NCBI RefSeq assembly: GCF_024713975.1
Contig: NC_091102.1
Location: forward strand, 7,817,001 to 7,881,000
Length of the DNA: 64,000 nt
Reading direction: 5' to 3'
Origin: Paralichthys olivaceus
Taxonomy: Eukaryota; Chordata; Actinopteri; Pleuronectiformes; Paralichthyidae
Position numbers and translations under genes: made by a program
Shown here: positions 12,523-24,047 of the stretch, piece by piece
Numbering within the stretch: the stretch's first letter is position 1
How the letters are laid out: the number at the start of each line of letters is the position of its first letter
The notes under the pieces: model-generated
Database searches by the model: none
Seen by the model: the letters and a program-made list of their open reading frames with translations, nothing else
What the model was told of the DNA's origin: nothing

Positions 12523-15500
12523 TCAGATGGTTTGGTAGCCGGCGTGGCTCCTCTTCCTGCCGATGAGGTAGGCCAGGAGCACGATGACGACAAGACCCGC
12601 TAAAGCTGCTCCAACTATGATGGGGATCAACATGTCGTCTTCATCCAACTGACATTCCTCAGCTGAGTGAGGCGAGAAGCAAGAAAGTAGTCAATTCATT
12701 TTCTCTCATTTTACTAGACAATGACAAAATCATCAAAGTGTTTTTTTAATGATAATGAAAAAACTTTACTCTCGTTCAAGTAAAAATGTTTTACCGGCTC
12801 CAAACTGACTTCCAGTCACACCGAATGGCTGCACCTGCACCTGGACAATGTTGATGGACAAAGCCTGGACCACGTTCAGGGTTTGCTTCTCTCGGCACAT
12901 GTACGAGTAGCCACGGGTTCCTCGCAGGTAGTCCAGACTGTTGTTGCCCACTGAGACGGTGCCTGAAGCAAAGGACAGAACGGAGGGTGAAAAGATGTTT
13001 AATGTGAAGACAGATTCTTTTGAAAGAGAAGAAACACTCATAAATACTCCCACCCATTTATGATTACCTGGAAATATGTCACAATATGAAGAAACCTGTG
13101 GCTTCATAGTAAAGATTACTTCATCTGTCATTACCATGTTGCTCTTTCCATGAAATACAATAAATCAGTACCAAAGTTTTCTGTGCCATGTTTATTATAT
13201 TATCATATTGTCTTGCAAAACGGTTACTAACATATTATCTGTTGGACAGGTGCTTATTCATCTGATAGAATGTAGCTTGCATTGACTCGGGGGGGTAAAG
13301 CGCACTCACCGTTCATGTCGGGCCAGGCTGCGGACAGAGACACTTCACTCAAGTGGTACTTGTTGGATGTTGTGTTCTGGAAACATAAGACAGTATGACA
13401 CAAGTCAATGCAGGTTCCTCATCAGTTCCTCGTGCTCGAGCTGCCATCTACTGGCTGTTTCAGGAAGTATGATGAAAGCGAAAGCCTGCTAAACAGAAGG
13501 AGAAATGACACATGGTTTTATTCACAGGGCTGTGATGTACAAAGCAGCGAGAGCAGAACTTACCAGGGAGAAGTAAAAGGTGAGGTTGGTTTTCGGTGCA
13601 TCTGTTGTGAGCCTCAGGGTGGCGCTGTCTGACTCACATGACCCAGAGCTCTTTGTCACGTTGGGCTGAATGTTCTCAACATCCTGCACGGTCTGTAAGC
13701 AAAGGATTCAGCATTCAAAAAACTGTGTCTGTGTCTGGATTTGTAGTTCCAAAAGTACTCACAGTGTTTAGATACCTTATTCTGGGACAAAGAGGTGAAG
13801 CTGATGTTGAGCTGGAGGCCCATGGATGCCAGCAAACAGGCGGTGCCATTGTTGTTCACCACGTAGTTTCCTCTTTCAGGGCTGCTGGGGTCTTTGTGCG
13901 GTGCAGCGGTGGTCGGGGCGACCGTAGGCGGAGCAACGGTAGCAAATCCCTGGTGCAGAGCGACAGCTACAAAATAAATTCAGGTATCAGTCACAGGTTA
14001 AATTACAGGTGACGTTAACAAGTAAATCATTATTTGTTAAAGCCACTAAAACACAAGATGATAAACATTCAACCTTCAGGAGAAGTTATGATTGTTTTAA
14101 AACAATGAGACAAAATTGATTTTATGTAGTTTTTGAATTTTGTCAACAGACAAATGCATTTAAAAATACATATATATAAAACATAATCTAAATCAATCCC
14201 AATATATATTTAAAAACTTGATATTTCACCTTTTTTTTTTTTTTTTAATTCACCCAGGTCTAAATTTTAAAAAACACATAGAGAGAAACATGAACTGGTT
14301 CAATAAGGACCGTTTAAAAACAATCTCAGATTCACAAAACCTTTGTTTTACTCATGAAAACACAATTGAGTACAATTCCTCTGTCTTTGTCCATCTAGAC
14401 CACATCAGACCAGGTCTAGATAAAAAACACATTGCAGAATACTTAGGTTATCCAACCCTTGATTTACCCAGAACTAAACTTTGATTTGTGAAATCTTTAT
14501 TTTATTTGTCAAAACAAAAAGGTGCAGTTTCTCTGCTTTTATTCATGATTATCAAGACTAGGTCTTAATAACAAACATACACACACACACACACTTTAGA
14601 CTTGTAAAATCTAAACTTGAGTATCTGTGAGATACTGAACATTGTTTAAAGCCTCAGTTAGAGATTTTCAAAATGTCTTGCGGAACTTGTTCTATTTATG
14701 AAAACCTCAAATGGCGATTTCACTTCTTTTTTTTGAAATCATACATCAAGACCAGTTCAAACTGGCTCTGGATAAACACTTCACCTACTTGATGACATTA
14801 ACGCAGACAAAAACAGATTGATACTGTAATTAAAAAACCTTTCCCTTCCCCTTTCTAGGCCACATCAGATTGTTCAGGTCAGGTCTAAATGAAAAAAGAC
14901 AAACTAGGCTCAACAAACCCGGACATGAGTAACTGTGAGATACTGAACATTGTTGAAATACTCAGTTTCTGAATTGTGTAAGTTCTTGTAAAACGAGTTT
15001 GGCTTCATTTCTTCTCTATCATCCATCTGATTAAATCTGGATCACATGAATCCACACAAACTATATGACACAGCTCCTGATCAATGCTTTGATTTAATCT
15101 TTGTTATATTTATTGAGACACATCAAAAATAGGATTTTACAGCATTTTAAGGAAGTCAACACAGGAACATGACAAGCTGGAGAAGAAACACCTGATAAAT
15201 CTGGACCACTTTAATCCAGACACTGACTTTTTACAGTTTCTGATTCGCAAAACATTTGTTGTATTATTATTATTGTCTGAGGATCGGTTCACTGAGGGAT
15301 CATTTCACCTGAGGACCGGGAGCTAACTTCAGCCTGGCCGCTTCATGAGTGACTGAACTCGGCTAAGGCTCCAGGGACCGGCTGCTCAGAGAACCGGGCT
15401 GACCGGGGACACGGATGTTTAAACCCCTGAGTCAGCTCCATGTTCACTGACACAAACATCACAGTCATGACGGAGCCATCGGTCAGTTGTGGTTGTCTGT

Positions 15501-15591
15501 GACCTTCGGAGCTGCAAACCGGGGACAACTCACCTAAAATCAACTGTAACGTGACTCCCACGCTCCAGGACTGGACACCGGTCTGCGTCAT
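12523..15591 (-). CDS. lamp1: Lysosome-associated membrane protein 1-like, single LAMP domain
   Basis: Six exons on the minus strand join in frame: 15591-15534, 13966-13776, 13692-13564, 13376-13310, 12962-12795, 12662-12523 (TGA). They encode 250 residues. The signal peptide is residues 1-19. A short Pro/Thr hinge with VAPPTVAPTTAAP covers about residues 28-50. One LAMP domain follows, with four Cys in TACLLASMG, GSCESD, YMCREK and EECQLDE and several N-glycosylation sequons. A membrane segment and the tail GRKRSHAGYQTI complete it. That tail is identical to the mammalian LAMP1 lysosomal-targeting tail (tyrosine motif YQTI). Human LAMP1 has 417 residues and two luminal domains; here only the membrane-proximal one is present. 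Its place beside grtp1 supports LAMP1 over CD68 or LAMP3. Family knowledge: a heavily glycosylated lysosomal limiting-membrane protein. Confidence 0.9.
14225..15260. repeat. Diverged tandem-repeat array inside lamp1 intron 1
   Basis: Recurring diverged phrases fill this intron. GTGAGATACTGAACATTGTT occurs exactly at 14627-14646 and 14935-14954, 308 bp apart. CCACATCAGA plus AGGTCTA-like blocks occur near 14399 and 14860. TCTGATT/CAAAACATT-like blocks recur near 14325, 14477, 14655, 14963 and 15234. This fits an old array with units of roughly 150-300 bp. No coding signal is seen. Confidence 0.55.
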
Positions 15592-15960
15592 GGTTCTCCG
15601 GCTGCTTCGCCCTCTTCACCGGCTGGTCAGGCGCTCGGTCGCCGGAGCAGGACGCTGCTGCGGGTTAGCTAGGTGACTGGGTGTTATGCTAGCTGGCTAA
15701 GCTAACGTTAGCGTGACAACAACCGCGGGGAGGGGAGAAAAACAAAAGTCCGCGGTTCGTTGAGACGACGAAGAGCCGCTGTCGGTGTCTGGAGCCCCCG
15801 CTAACGTCCCCGGACACTCGTCTGAACCTCCGGGTGTGAGGCTACAGCCGCGGGAGGTGACTTATCTCTGCGGGATTCAGGAGTTTGTGCGCGGCGGCGG
15901 TGGACGAGGCAGAGACGGAACATCTGGGTCATGTGACCGAAGAAGAAACACCCAGAAAGT
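15592..15960 (-). promoter_or_regulatory. CpG-rich promoter region of lamp1
   Basis: Directly upstream of the lamp1 ATG on the minus strand, the base composition shifts to CpG-rich. Examples are CGCGG and CGGTCGCCGGAGCAGG-like stretches between 15600 and 15920. This fits a broadly expressed CpG-type promoter. No TATA box was recognised. Confidence 0.5.
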
Positions 15961-16340
15961 CACGTGGTCAGCCGCAGCTTGTTTATCTCAACTTATACAA
16001 GAGGGGGGGGGGTATCACCAAGTACATGCAGTACAAATACTGCAGGAGAGTACATTGTCGAGGTTTGTGTTTTATGTGAGTATTTCTATTTGAAGTTGAT
16101 TGACAGCTCAGGGGGAGAATGAACTACTTTTTATGTTTTTAACAGAAAATGTTTCTTTCAAAAACATCAGCACAATAACAAAGACAGAAGTATTCTTATC
16201 AAGTACAATCTCTATTATACAACTTTAAAAAAGACATCTTAGGTTGATTTCACATGTAAGTTACCAACTGTGTTAATGAAACACTAAGTTGACCCAGGGA
16301 ATAATGGATCTTCATGAAAAACCAGGTTCGTTCAGGTACA

Positions 16341-16343
<3 letters not shown>

Positions 16344-16431
<88 letters not shown>
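16344..16431. repeat. (GT)n microsatellite, 88 bp
   Basis: An uninterrupted GT dinucleotide tract of 44 units in the lamp1-cd247 intergenic region. Open frames read through it are artefacts of the repeat. Confidence 0.97.
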
Positions 16432-16434
<3 letters not shown>

Positions 16435-17028
16435 GTGGTGCAGCTTGATTGAACTGAAGGGGCTGTCGGCCATGACGGAGGTTTGAGTCCCACTGAAAGA
16501 CATTCAGGTCCAGCAGCTGTATTTTGTAGTTACTGAACACTGAAGACAATTTAAATGAAACACTGGTTATTTGTATGTTGATGTGAATAAAATAAATAAG
16601 GAACCACAACTTGTGTTGACTGACTTATAAATGAAGCAGTGCTGTATAGAGAGATAGACTGTATATCTGCTAGATGGTTTGAATGCAATTGTAAAAAATA
16701 ACAATGATTAAATTAAGTGTAGGTATTTAAGAGGAGATTAAACAGGGATGTGAATTACTATGTTTATCTGTTTGTTGCACGTAGGGTCCAGATGCTTGGA
16801 TGTGTGGACGTCTAATTAAAGGTCCATAAGGTCAGTCCTCAGAGGACCCCGAACATTTTTGCACAGCTGTGTGAAAATGAAGTCTCCACTTTGTGCAACT
16901 TAACCTGCGTGGCTCCGTTATCTGCCAAGCTCATTCACTGGTGTCACAGATCAGTGTGATTGTGCAACTTCAGCCAGACACAATACTATGGAAAGCGTAC
17001 TGAGGTCTCGTGTGTGTGTAACCTCTTC

Positions 17029-17032
<4 letters not shown>
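16432..17032. other. Intergenic sequence between two microsatellites, no gene seen
   Basis: Unique-looking AT-rich sequence between the (GT)n and (AC)n tracts. It lies in the interval where the 13q34-like and 1q24-like gene blocks meet. No exon, RNA gene or element ends were recognised. Confidence 0.5.

Positions 17033-17093
<61 letters not shown>
17033..17093. repeat. (AC)n microsatellite, about 61 bp
   Basis: An uninterrupted AC tract. It is the inverse complement of the (GT)n tract at 16344-16431, so the two could pair as arms about 600 bp apart. Confidence 0.97.
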
Positions 17094-17097
<4 letters not shown>

Positions 17098-17395
17098 TGA
17101 GGCCAACCTCTGCTTTGCCCTTTTGAACATACAGTTACTTATAGGAGCTGCTACCGGCTATGAATCTGTCTCTTTGCAGACTTCTGATGGACTGTTCACA
17201 TTTCTCTTGTCCAGTTAACCAACAGAAACATTTTGAACTTAATTCCAACTTGTGTAACTGATTGTTAAACTCTTATAACATGTGCGTTTGTGGGTTTGCC
17301 ACAGTTTTAGTTGCCTTTTACTGACGCGACCATCTGTATCTGTGATGTTTAAATTAAACAAAATTCACTTATATATTCCTCTAAAAATAATTATT

Positions 17396-17522
17396 TCCTC
17401 CACCAAAGAGGTTATGTTTTCATTTTTGATAACTCAGAAAACTACTGATCTGATTTCCATGAGGTTTTGTGGGCTGGGGCGGATCATGACTCGAGTGGAT
17501 CTGGATTCAGGGCGGATCCATG
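17396..17522 (+). repeat. Dispersed repeat family A, copy 3
   Basis: It contains, in order, an AGAGGTTATGTTTTC block, an ACTACTGATCTGATTTCCAT block, and a GGATCTGGATTCAGG-like block. The same order occurs in the other family A copies. It is non-coding. Confidence 0.6.
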
Positions 17523-17904
17523 GAGTTATAGGGAGTTAGCCTTCACAGAGGTGAACGCTCTCAGACAAACTTCTAGTCTTCAAGGATACTACAACTATCC
17601 AGCACTATAAACTGAACACATTATTTGAACCCTATATTTATTCAGCATTTATAAGTGGTACACTTAGCTTATGACCATACATTAGTTGGAAGCAGATATA
17701 AGAACATTCATTTGTGTTGATTATTGTATTTGTTTAATTCCAATTGAAAAATATATCTGAGTGTCACATACAGTGGATGTCTGTGATCATGTTTTAAAAA
17801 TGATAAGTCAAATAAACAGTAGGCAAGGCATTCAATAATTATAGGTACTTTGTCTTACAAGTGACATGAAATAAAATTTGGCAGGATAGATTAGTCCTGT
17901 CAGT

Positions 17905-18021
17905 TCAGCCACTTCCTGTGATCAGAGAGGGGAGAACGTTTGACTGAGGCAACAACTACAAGCGTCGGAGAGAGAGAAATAAAAAGACAGTGTACCGACA
18001 GAAGGAGAGAGAGAGAGAGAC
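17905..18021 (+). promoter_or_regulatory. cd247 proximal promoter / 5' UTR with ETS-type site
   Basis: ACTTCCTGTG at 17911-17920, about 100 bp before the ATG, is a good ETS/PU.1-type core. It is a motif class often found at lymphoid promoters lacking TATA boxes. A GA-rich run ends just before the start codon. The role is inferred from motif and position only. Confidence 0.4.
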
Positions 18022-21000
18022 ATGGACGCAGTGAGGACAGGTGTGTTTCTGCTGCTCCTGGTGCCTGTTTCCTGCAGAGGTGAGTGAGACAAAATCATAT
18101 TTTCCTAAATGGTATCATTGAGTTTAAATGTGAAATGTATATAAATGTGAAGAAGTATCACCTGGTAAGTGGAACCTCAATCCTCTATTAAAACAGCAAA
18201 ACTAAATTCCAGAAACTCTTGTTTTCTTCTGTAACACAGGCTTGTGTTACAGAGTCTCCTTTACGCAGCCCCGTCAAATTCCTTTAAATCTGTGGTTCAC
18301 TCACTTTTTGCTGAAATAATTTCTGTATGGACGAATCACATACGGTTTTAAAAAAGAAAGCCTTTCATGGTGTTTGCTGCAGACAGCCGCCTTTTATAGT
18401 TTGAAAAGAGCTACTTCCGGTTTTGCTAAAAGTTGGGGTTAGGAAATATAGTTAATTAAAACATGCACATTTTCTATTCGATAATATAAAAGTCATTATC
18501 TTCGCTACATGTGAAACACAGGAAACAAATTGAGTTACTGTCCAATGACGGCACAGAGTGAAATAAAAATAATATTTATTGCTCTTAAATTTTATATTGG
18601 GCAGAGAGATTTTATTTCTCACACCCTATTATGAAATGAATCTATAATTCCCGAGCAGTGTCAAAATAGAATATGAAATAATGTTCTCCTCTTCCATCCT
18701 TTGGGTTTGTGTTGAGAGAAGTTTGAGCAGAAGTTTGCGAACATTTGATGTTTCCCAGACTTTCTCTTTTATGCCACATTTATGGAGAGAGAGAAAATAT
18801 ATTCTCCAAGTGATGAAAACCATTTTCAAATCCTGACATGCATTTGAGCCGCATTCATCACGATGAAGGGTTTACAAGAAAGTGTGCATAAATAAATAAT
18901 CTCCCTCCAGACACTGTGAGTGAAAGCATTAAAAGTCATTCTCCAGTGTTCCGTTTCCACAGCGACAACATTAATTAATCAAATTAACCATTGAACTTTA
19001 TTTATTAATGAATTCACATTTGAAACCTTTTGACCCTTTCTTACTCGATTGATTCAAACCAACAGACTGATCGAGGTCTATCTCGTTTTTTTGAATAAAT
19101 CAAATTCAAAATTCATCTTTATTATATTATATACAGGAAAATGTGTGCCTGTCTCACAATTTAAGAAAAAAAACCTGGATCCACCGTCTTCATCTTGGTC
19201 TGTACCCCACACTTCCACCAAGTTTCAATAAAATCTGCTCTGTAGTTTTTGCATAATCCTGCTAACAGATAAACAGAAATTAAAATAACACAACCCCCTT
19301 AATATAAAAACACAATCTCCACAATAAGCAGTGTCTTTAAAACCCCTGTTTCCCCTTGAAATAGCTTTAAAGGTGAAAAAACCAGTGTATTCTCTTGTTC
19401 TGGATATTCATTGTGTTTAATCTTGTGCTGTATTTCTAAATCGAACAATCTAAAAATAAACTAGCACTAGATGACGTGTTGAGATGATCGAGATAGGACT
19501 TAGTGAACCATTGGCCATGTTCTCACAGCATCTGTTTTTTTCTTTCCAACCGCACAGTCACAGAAAAGAGCCTGTACCTAAACCTCAGAGCATCCCATCG
19601 CACTAACAGGAAGACGTGTACTGACACTCAGATAACTTGTTTCCTGTTTCAGAGGTCTTTCTCAGTCCTCACATGTACCTCACTATGTCAATATATAGAG
19701 TAGTATATATAGAGTGATACATTTTATATATATATGGATTATATATTCATAGTTTTGATAATATCATTGATGTAATTCAAAGCAAAGTTTTATTTGTATA
19801 ACTCATCATGACAAAAAATAGCAGGAAAATTGATCAAAATATAAACATTTCTTGTAAAGAAAGTTAAAGATAAGTATAGAATCTAAATACACGTACACTA
19901 CTGTTACCTCCATGTTTGCAGTTGAATATCTCTCTTGTGTTATTTCTGTAGATTTTCTGAGCATTTTCCATGACCCAGTCGTCTGTTATTCCCTGGACGG
20001 GATCCTGATTGTTTACTGCATCGTGATCACTGCATTGTTCTTTAAAGAAAGGGTGAGTTATTATACAACACACGGCTGACATTAATTCACATTATCAATA
20101 AACTGTTACGATTAATACAATTTGATTGTTATATTTTCTTTTATATATGTTTACATCAAATTATAGAATATACATCATAGATATCAAATCATGTACATGT
20201 ATAAAAAGAGAACAATTCGATGTATTTATTATTCGGTTATAATTAACCTGAATCACTGCAGCTCCAAAATCATTCATACATTTTTATTTCAGCTTCTCAA
20301 ATACAAACTTGTGATTTTTCTTATTTTCTTTTGATCACAAAAAATGTATTTCAGTGTTGAAAGAATTTAACTCTCAATAGTTACTATGACACGGTCGTTT
20401 GTTTTAACTGACTGTTATTGTTTGATTTTACATCATAGAATAGTAAAAATATATATTAAGTGTTTAATGGATTTGTCTTTGTCCCTCTGTAGTTCTCATC
20501 AGAACCTGTAGAACCTGTGAGTCTCTTTTTCTCAACCCACATTCTTTTTTTATTTTTGGCGGTGGCTTCTCATGACAATAAAAAGAATAATTCTTGTCTG
20601 GTCAATAACTAAAACTAAACGTGTATAATATTTGGATTATTTGTGTATTTCCCTTAAATAAACAGGAAGAAAAAGGCAGGATTTACGAGGTAAAAAAAGA
20701 CTCTTACCCCCTAAACACACACGATGTTAACCTCTGCTACTAAACTATCATTTATTATTTATTTATTCATATTTTCCTCTGTAGGAGCTTAGGAGACCAG
20801 AGGATACTGATCCGTATCAGGTGCTTGAACCATCAAAAAGAAGAGTAAGTCACTTTTCTCTGTTGATTAAAACTTCTGAATGTCACTTTCTCAACTGTTC
20901 AGGCATCAAAACTGTCAATCATCATGTTGTAATCCATCTCTAGAAAAATCCAAGGAAGAAAAAGAAACCTGTGGTAAGAGGATTTATTCATATATCTTAC

Positions 21001-21748
21001 AGTTATTCAAATTGTTACTTGTTAAGGTGAACCCTGATCTCGTTTTAATAAAAAGATAAAGACAAATTTCTTCCCATCTGCTTTTTTTCACATGAAACTT
21101 TTGGACTTGTCATAGTAGCAAAACCATGTGTTACCAATAATATTAACGGTGGCTCCATTGTGTTAAAGGTGTCCACAAAACTATTTGGAGTTTCAGGGGT
21201 GAACAACGTTGCAGCCAAATCCAATAAAATTCAAATTCAACTTGAAACAGCATCATTTACACCATGTTTGATCCTAAATGTCCTCTGATGTCCACACGTG
21301 AACACGGCTCTGGAGGACAACAGCAACATTTAGGCTGCAAGTGATTTTGTTTTGAGTTGAATTTGAAGCAGGGGCTCACAGACACTTGACGACACCACAG
21401 GAGCAGTACGGACGCATTTAGGTTCTTTCTACGTTTGAAGAATCGCTCACCATTTACTTCAATTGTATTAGATTTGGCTGCAACGCTGTTTAACCCTGAA
21501 ACTCCAAAAGGTTTTCTTTGGACTCACACACTTCACCCACTCTGGTGGTGAGTAGATAATGAGTGAATCTTTTATTTTTCATTGAACTGTCCCTTTAAAA
21601 ACAGTCTTCTGGTGAACTCTGCTCTGTGGTCAGTGTGAACGGAAACGTGCAGATTAAAGTGTGGGACTGATCTTTGTCCTTCTCTCATCTTTCGCAGTCG
21701 ACGCAGCCGGAGCAGACAGATAATGAAACTTTGATCACCACAGCCTGA
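18022..21748 (+). CDS. cd247: CD247 (CD3-zeta)-family signalling chain with one ITAM
   Basis: Seven exons join in frame: 18022-18079, 19952-20052, 20493-20516, 20666-20689, 20785-20844, 20944-20973, 21698-21748 (TGA). They encode 115 residues. The signal peptide is residues 1-19, followed by a very short ectodomain. C31 and D35 have the CYSLD spacing of zeta, where the Cys links the homodimer and the Asp pairs with receptor basic residues. The membrane segment is about 33-50. A single ITAM follows: Y68-EEL, eight residues, Y80-QVL. A basic stretch RRKNPRKKKK comes next. Human CD247 has three ITAMs. Two exons are only 24 nt. The gene faces pou2f1 tail to tail, as CD247 and POU2F1 do in human 1q24. 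The ITAM count resembles FcR-gamma, but the gene order favours zeta. A teleost cd247-like paralogue is an alternative name. Confidence 0.87.
19165..19275 (-). repeat. Dispersed repeat family A, copy 4 (in cd247 intron 1)
   Basis: On the minus strand it carries the GCAAAAACTACAGAGCAGAT-like block, an AACTTGGTGGAAG-like block and a GATCCAGG-like end shared with 45270-45425. It is diverged and non-coding. Confidence 0.55.
21165..21530. mobile_element. Palindromic MITE-like element in the last cd247 intron
   Basis: The arms at about 21171-21235 and 21462-21527 are inverse complements with few mismatches. Both contain TTGGAGTTTCAGGG and GTTGCAGCCAAATC on opposite strands. The loop of about 225 bp holds a smaller inverted pair (TGTCCTC against GAGGACA). 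There is no coding capacity. The size and long arms fit a foldback or MITE-type non-autonomous element. It ends about 170 bp before the terminal cd247 exon. Confidence 0.65.
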
Positions 21749-22064
21749 CCTCCAGCTCCGTCTCCCCCCTGATGTCCTGCATCATCACTGCTGGGGCAAC
21801 AGGCCCCACTGTTCACTACGGCTGAGATTAGATTATTCACAGATTAATCAATCAATCACAGATAAGATAAGCATCTACTGTTTTATGATAGCAAATAACA
21901 AATGATTGAGTTATTTATCAAGACAAAATGCAAATATTCTGTGGATCCAGCTTCTAAAATGTAGAAATTTGAAGCAATTTTCTCTATTTTAAGTCACAGT
22001 TTTCCGTTTGTTCTCTGTTTTCTTACATTGAAGCCTAAAAGCTCAAATTAATAAAGAAAATAAA
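21749..22064 (+). other. cd247 3' UTR with poly(A) signals
   Basis: Non-coding sequence from the TGA to AATAAA hexamers at 22050-22055 and 22059-22064, a likely transcript end. Confidence 0.6.
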
Positions 22065-22194
22065 AAATGAATGCAGCATTTTTTGTGGTATTTCTAAACG
22101 TGTATAAACAGCTCATCAATGTTCATAAGTAGATATACAAGTACAAGTAGTGATTAATGTATATTTCCTGTCTACCATTTCTAAAGGCAAATAA

Positions 22195-22570
22195 ACATTT
22201 AATAAATGTTTATATGACATAGTATAGTTGTAAGGAGATATAAAATAAAAAATATTTAATATATGGTATGCAATTATTATGAAGACATGTACATTATTAC
22301 AAATGCAATTTACATTATTTAAAGTGTATGTATTTTAAACTCACAATTTCTTGGCTTGTATTTCTAGACATTTAATAATGTTTCTAACAGATTATAATTT
22401 AGTTGAGGAGATAACATGTATTTATTATGTACATTATATAGCTATTTTAAATACATATTGTATTACAGCTGTTCTGTATATTAAATACAATTTCATGACA
22501 AGTATCTCTAAAGCTGTAACATTTACAACACATTATATTATAGTTGTAAGGACATATAAGGAAACTCTTG
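22195..22570. repeat. AT-rich diverged internal repeats
   Basis: TATAGTTGTAAGGAGATATA near 22223 recurs as TATAGTTGTAAGGACATATA near 22540, with a weaker version near 22397. This suggests an old tandem repeat with units of about 150-170 bp. It lies between the 3' ends of cd247 and pou2f1. Confidence 0.45.
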
Positions 22571-23575
22571 TGCATTTATTAATGTACAATATTCAGCAAC
22601 TATAAAGCCATGCTGTATATTATCACAACAATATTTAATATTTCAGCCTCCGAAAGACAAATGAGTAAGAAACGTGCAGTGTTTTTAATCCTAGCAGGGA
22701 ACACGAATGTGTGTAATCAAGTTTATGTCAACTGATCTGCATCTGATACGATATCATGCGAGTAAATCCCAATAAAAGACAAAGCACATGTCAAAACACT
22801 TGGAAAATGGTTTAATGATGTTTACAACAAAAGAGAACTGTACAGTTACAGTAAAAGATTATCTTTATAGGTGTATAAAACAAAACAAACAAAAATACAG
22901 CAGACAAATGCATCAAAAACTACTATGTATCCTGATTCACATACTTAAAACTCCTACACAATCTTTCAGTTCTATGCCGCCATGACTGGAGGCCTGTTTT
23001 TTTTGTTATTTTTTGTCTTTTTATATGTTGTAGTAAGATCGGAGCAGTGTCCCTCAGTGTTATAGTCCATGATGGAAACCCAAGACTTTACATTAGAGTC
23101 CCGGAGAGTCAATTCTTATCGGACTGCAGAATAAGAAAAAAAGGGGGGAAACAGGGACACATTCCTTTAGATGAACCCAAGCTTCCAGAATGAGTTGTTG
23201 TTTACAGAAAGAATTTCTTGAGATACAGACTTATTATGTACATGGTTGGCAGGTTGTTTTTTTTCTTAGTTTTCTCTTTTGTTGAAAGCCATGGTCACTT
23301 GGGCTGTGAACTGATAATCACACACAATACACCCAAAAACATACAAAAATACTATATCTTTCACCTACCAAGAGTAAGACAGTTTTGCAATTAGTTCCAT
23401 GCTGTGACAGAAAAGAGAGATTACAACAAACAAACGAGAAACAGACGCTTTTCACGCAAGTTTTTCTCAGAAATATACCAAAATATACATCTAAGCTTTG
23501 GAATTACTGAGGCTAGGACTAAAGCCAGTGCTGGGTTTGTCTCTTAATACACATGCTGCAGGGTGGAAGGGACAG

Positions 23576-23613
<38 letters not shown>

Positions 23614-24047
23614 ACAGAGAGATATCTTTGGTATCTGCATTTGTCAAAAGTTAAATATTTGGATTTTTTGCTTTGGGATAGCGCTCGTGAGGTCCTACGA
23701 CCGCACATTAGAGTAAAGCCTTAAACAAAGTGTCACTGAAGCCCGTTGGCCCGAGGTCTGAGCCGGAGGGACACAGTCCATGCAGAGTGAAGGACCATGA
23801 TGCATAGTGTCACAGCTGATCAGAGTCTGTAGTGAAGATACAATGTCAAAGGAGAGAGCGGAGCTGAAGGGGAAAAGGGAGGAGGAGGAGGAGGAGGAGG
23901 AGGGGACACAGCAGTGAGTTTTAGCGACCGCAGGATGTGTATTCCTGGAGACAACAGGGTAAATGTCCTGGGACTACAGTGTACAGGTGAGAAGGAAGAG
24001 ACGGACACACTGTGAGAGGCAGGAACAGCATTTTCACCACAGTCCTT

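Noticed and set aside
14218-14484. Possible exon for a first LAMP domain in lamp1 intron 1
   Set aside because: The translation has no Cys pattern or LAMP motifs, and the underlying DNA is a diverged repeat array.
16250-16609. Open frames encoding poly-TH or poly-VC
   Set aside because: They are produced by reading through the (GT)n microsatellite.
16988-17218. Open frame with a poly-HT stretch
   Set aside because: It is a read-through of the (AC)n tract without domain content.
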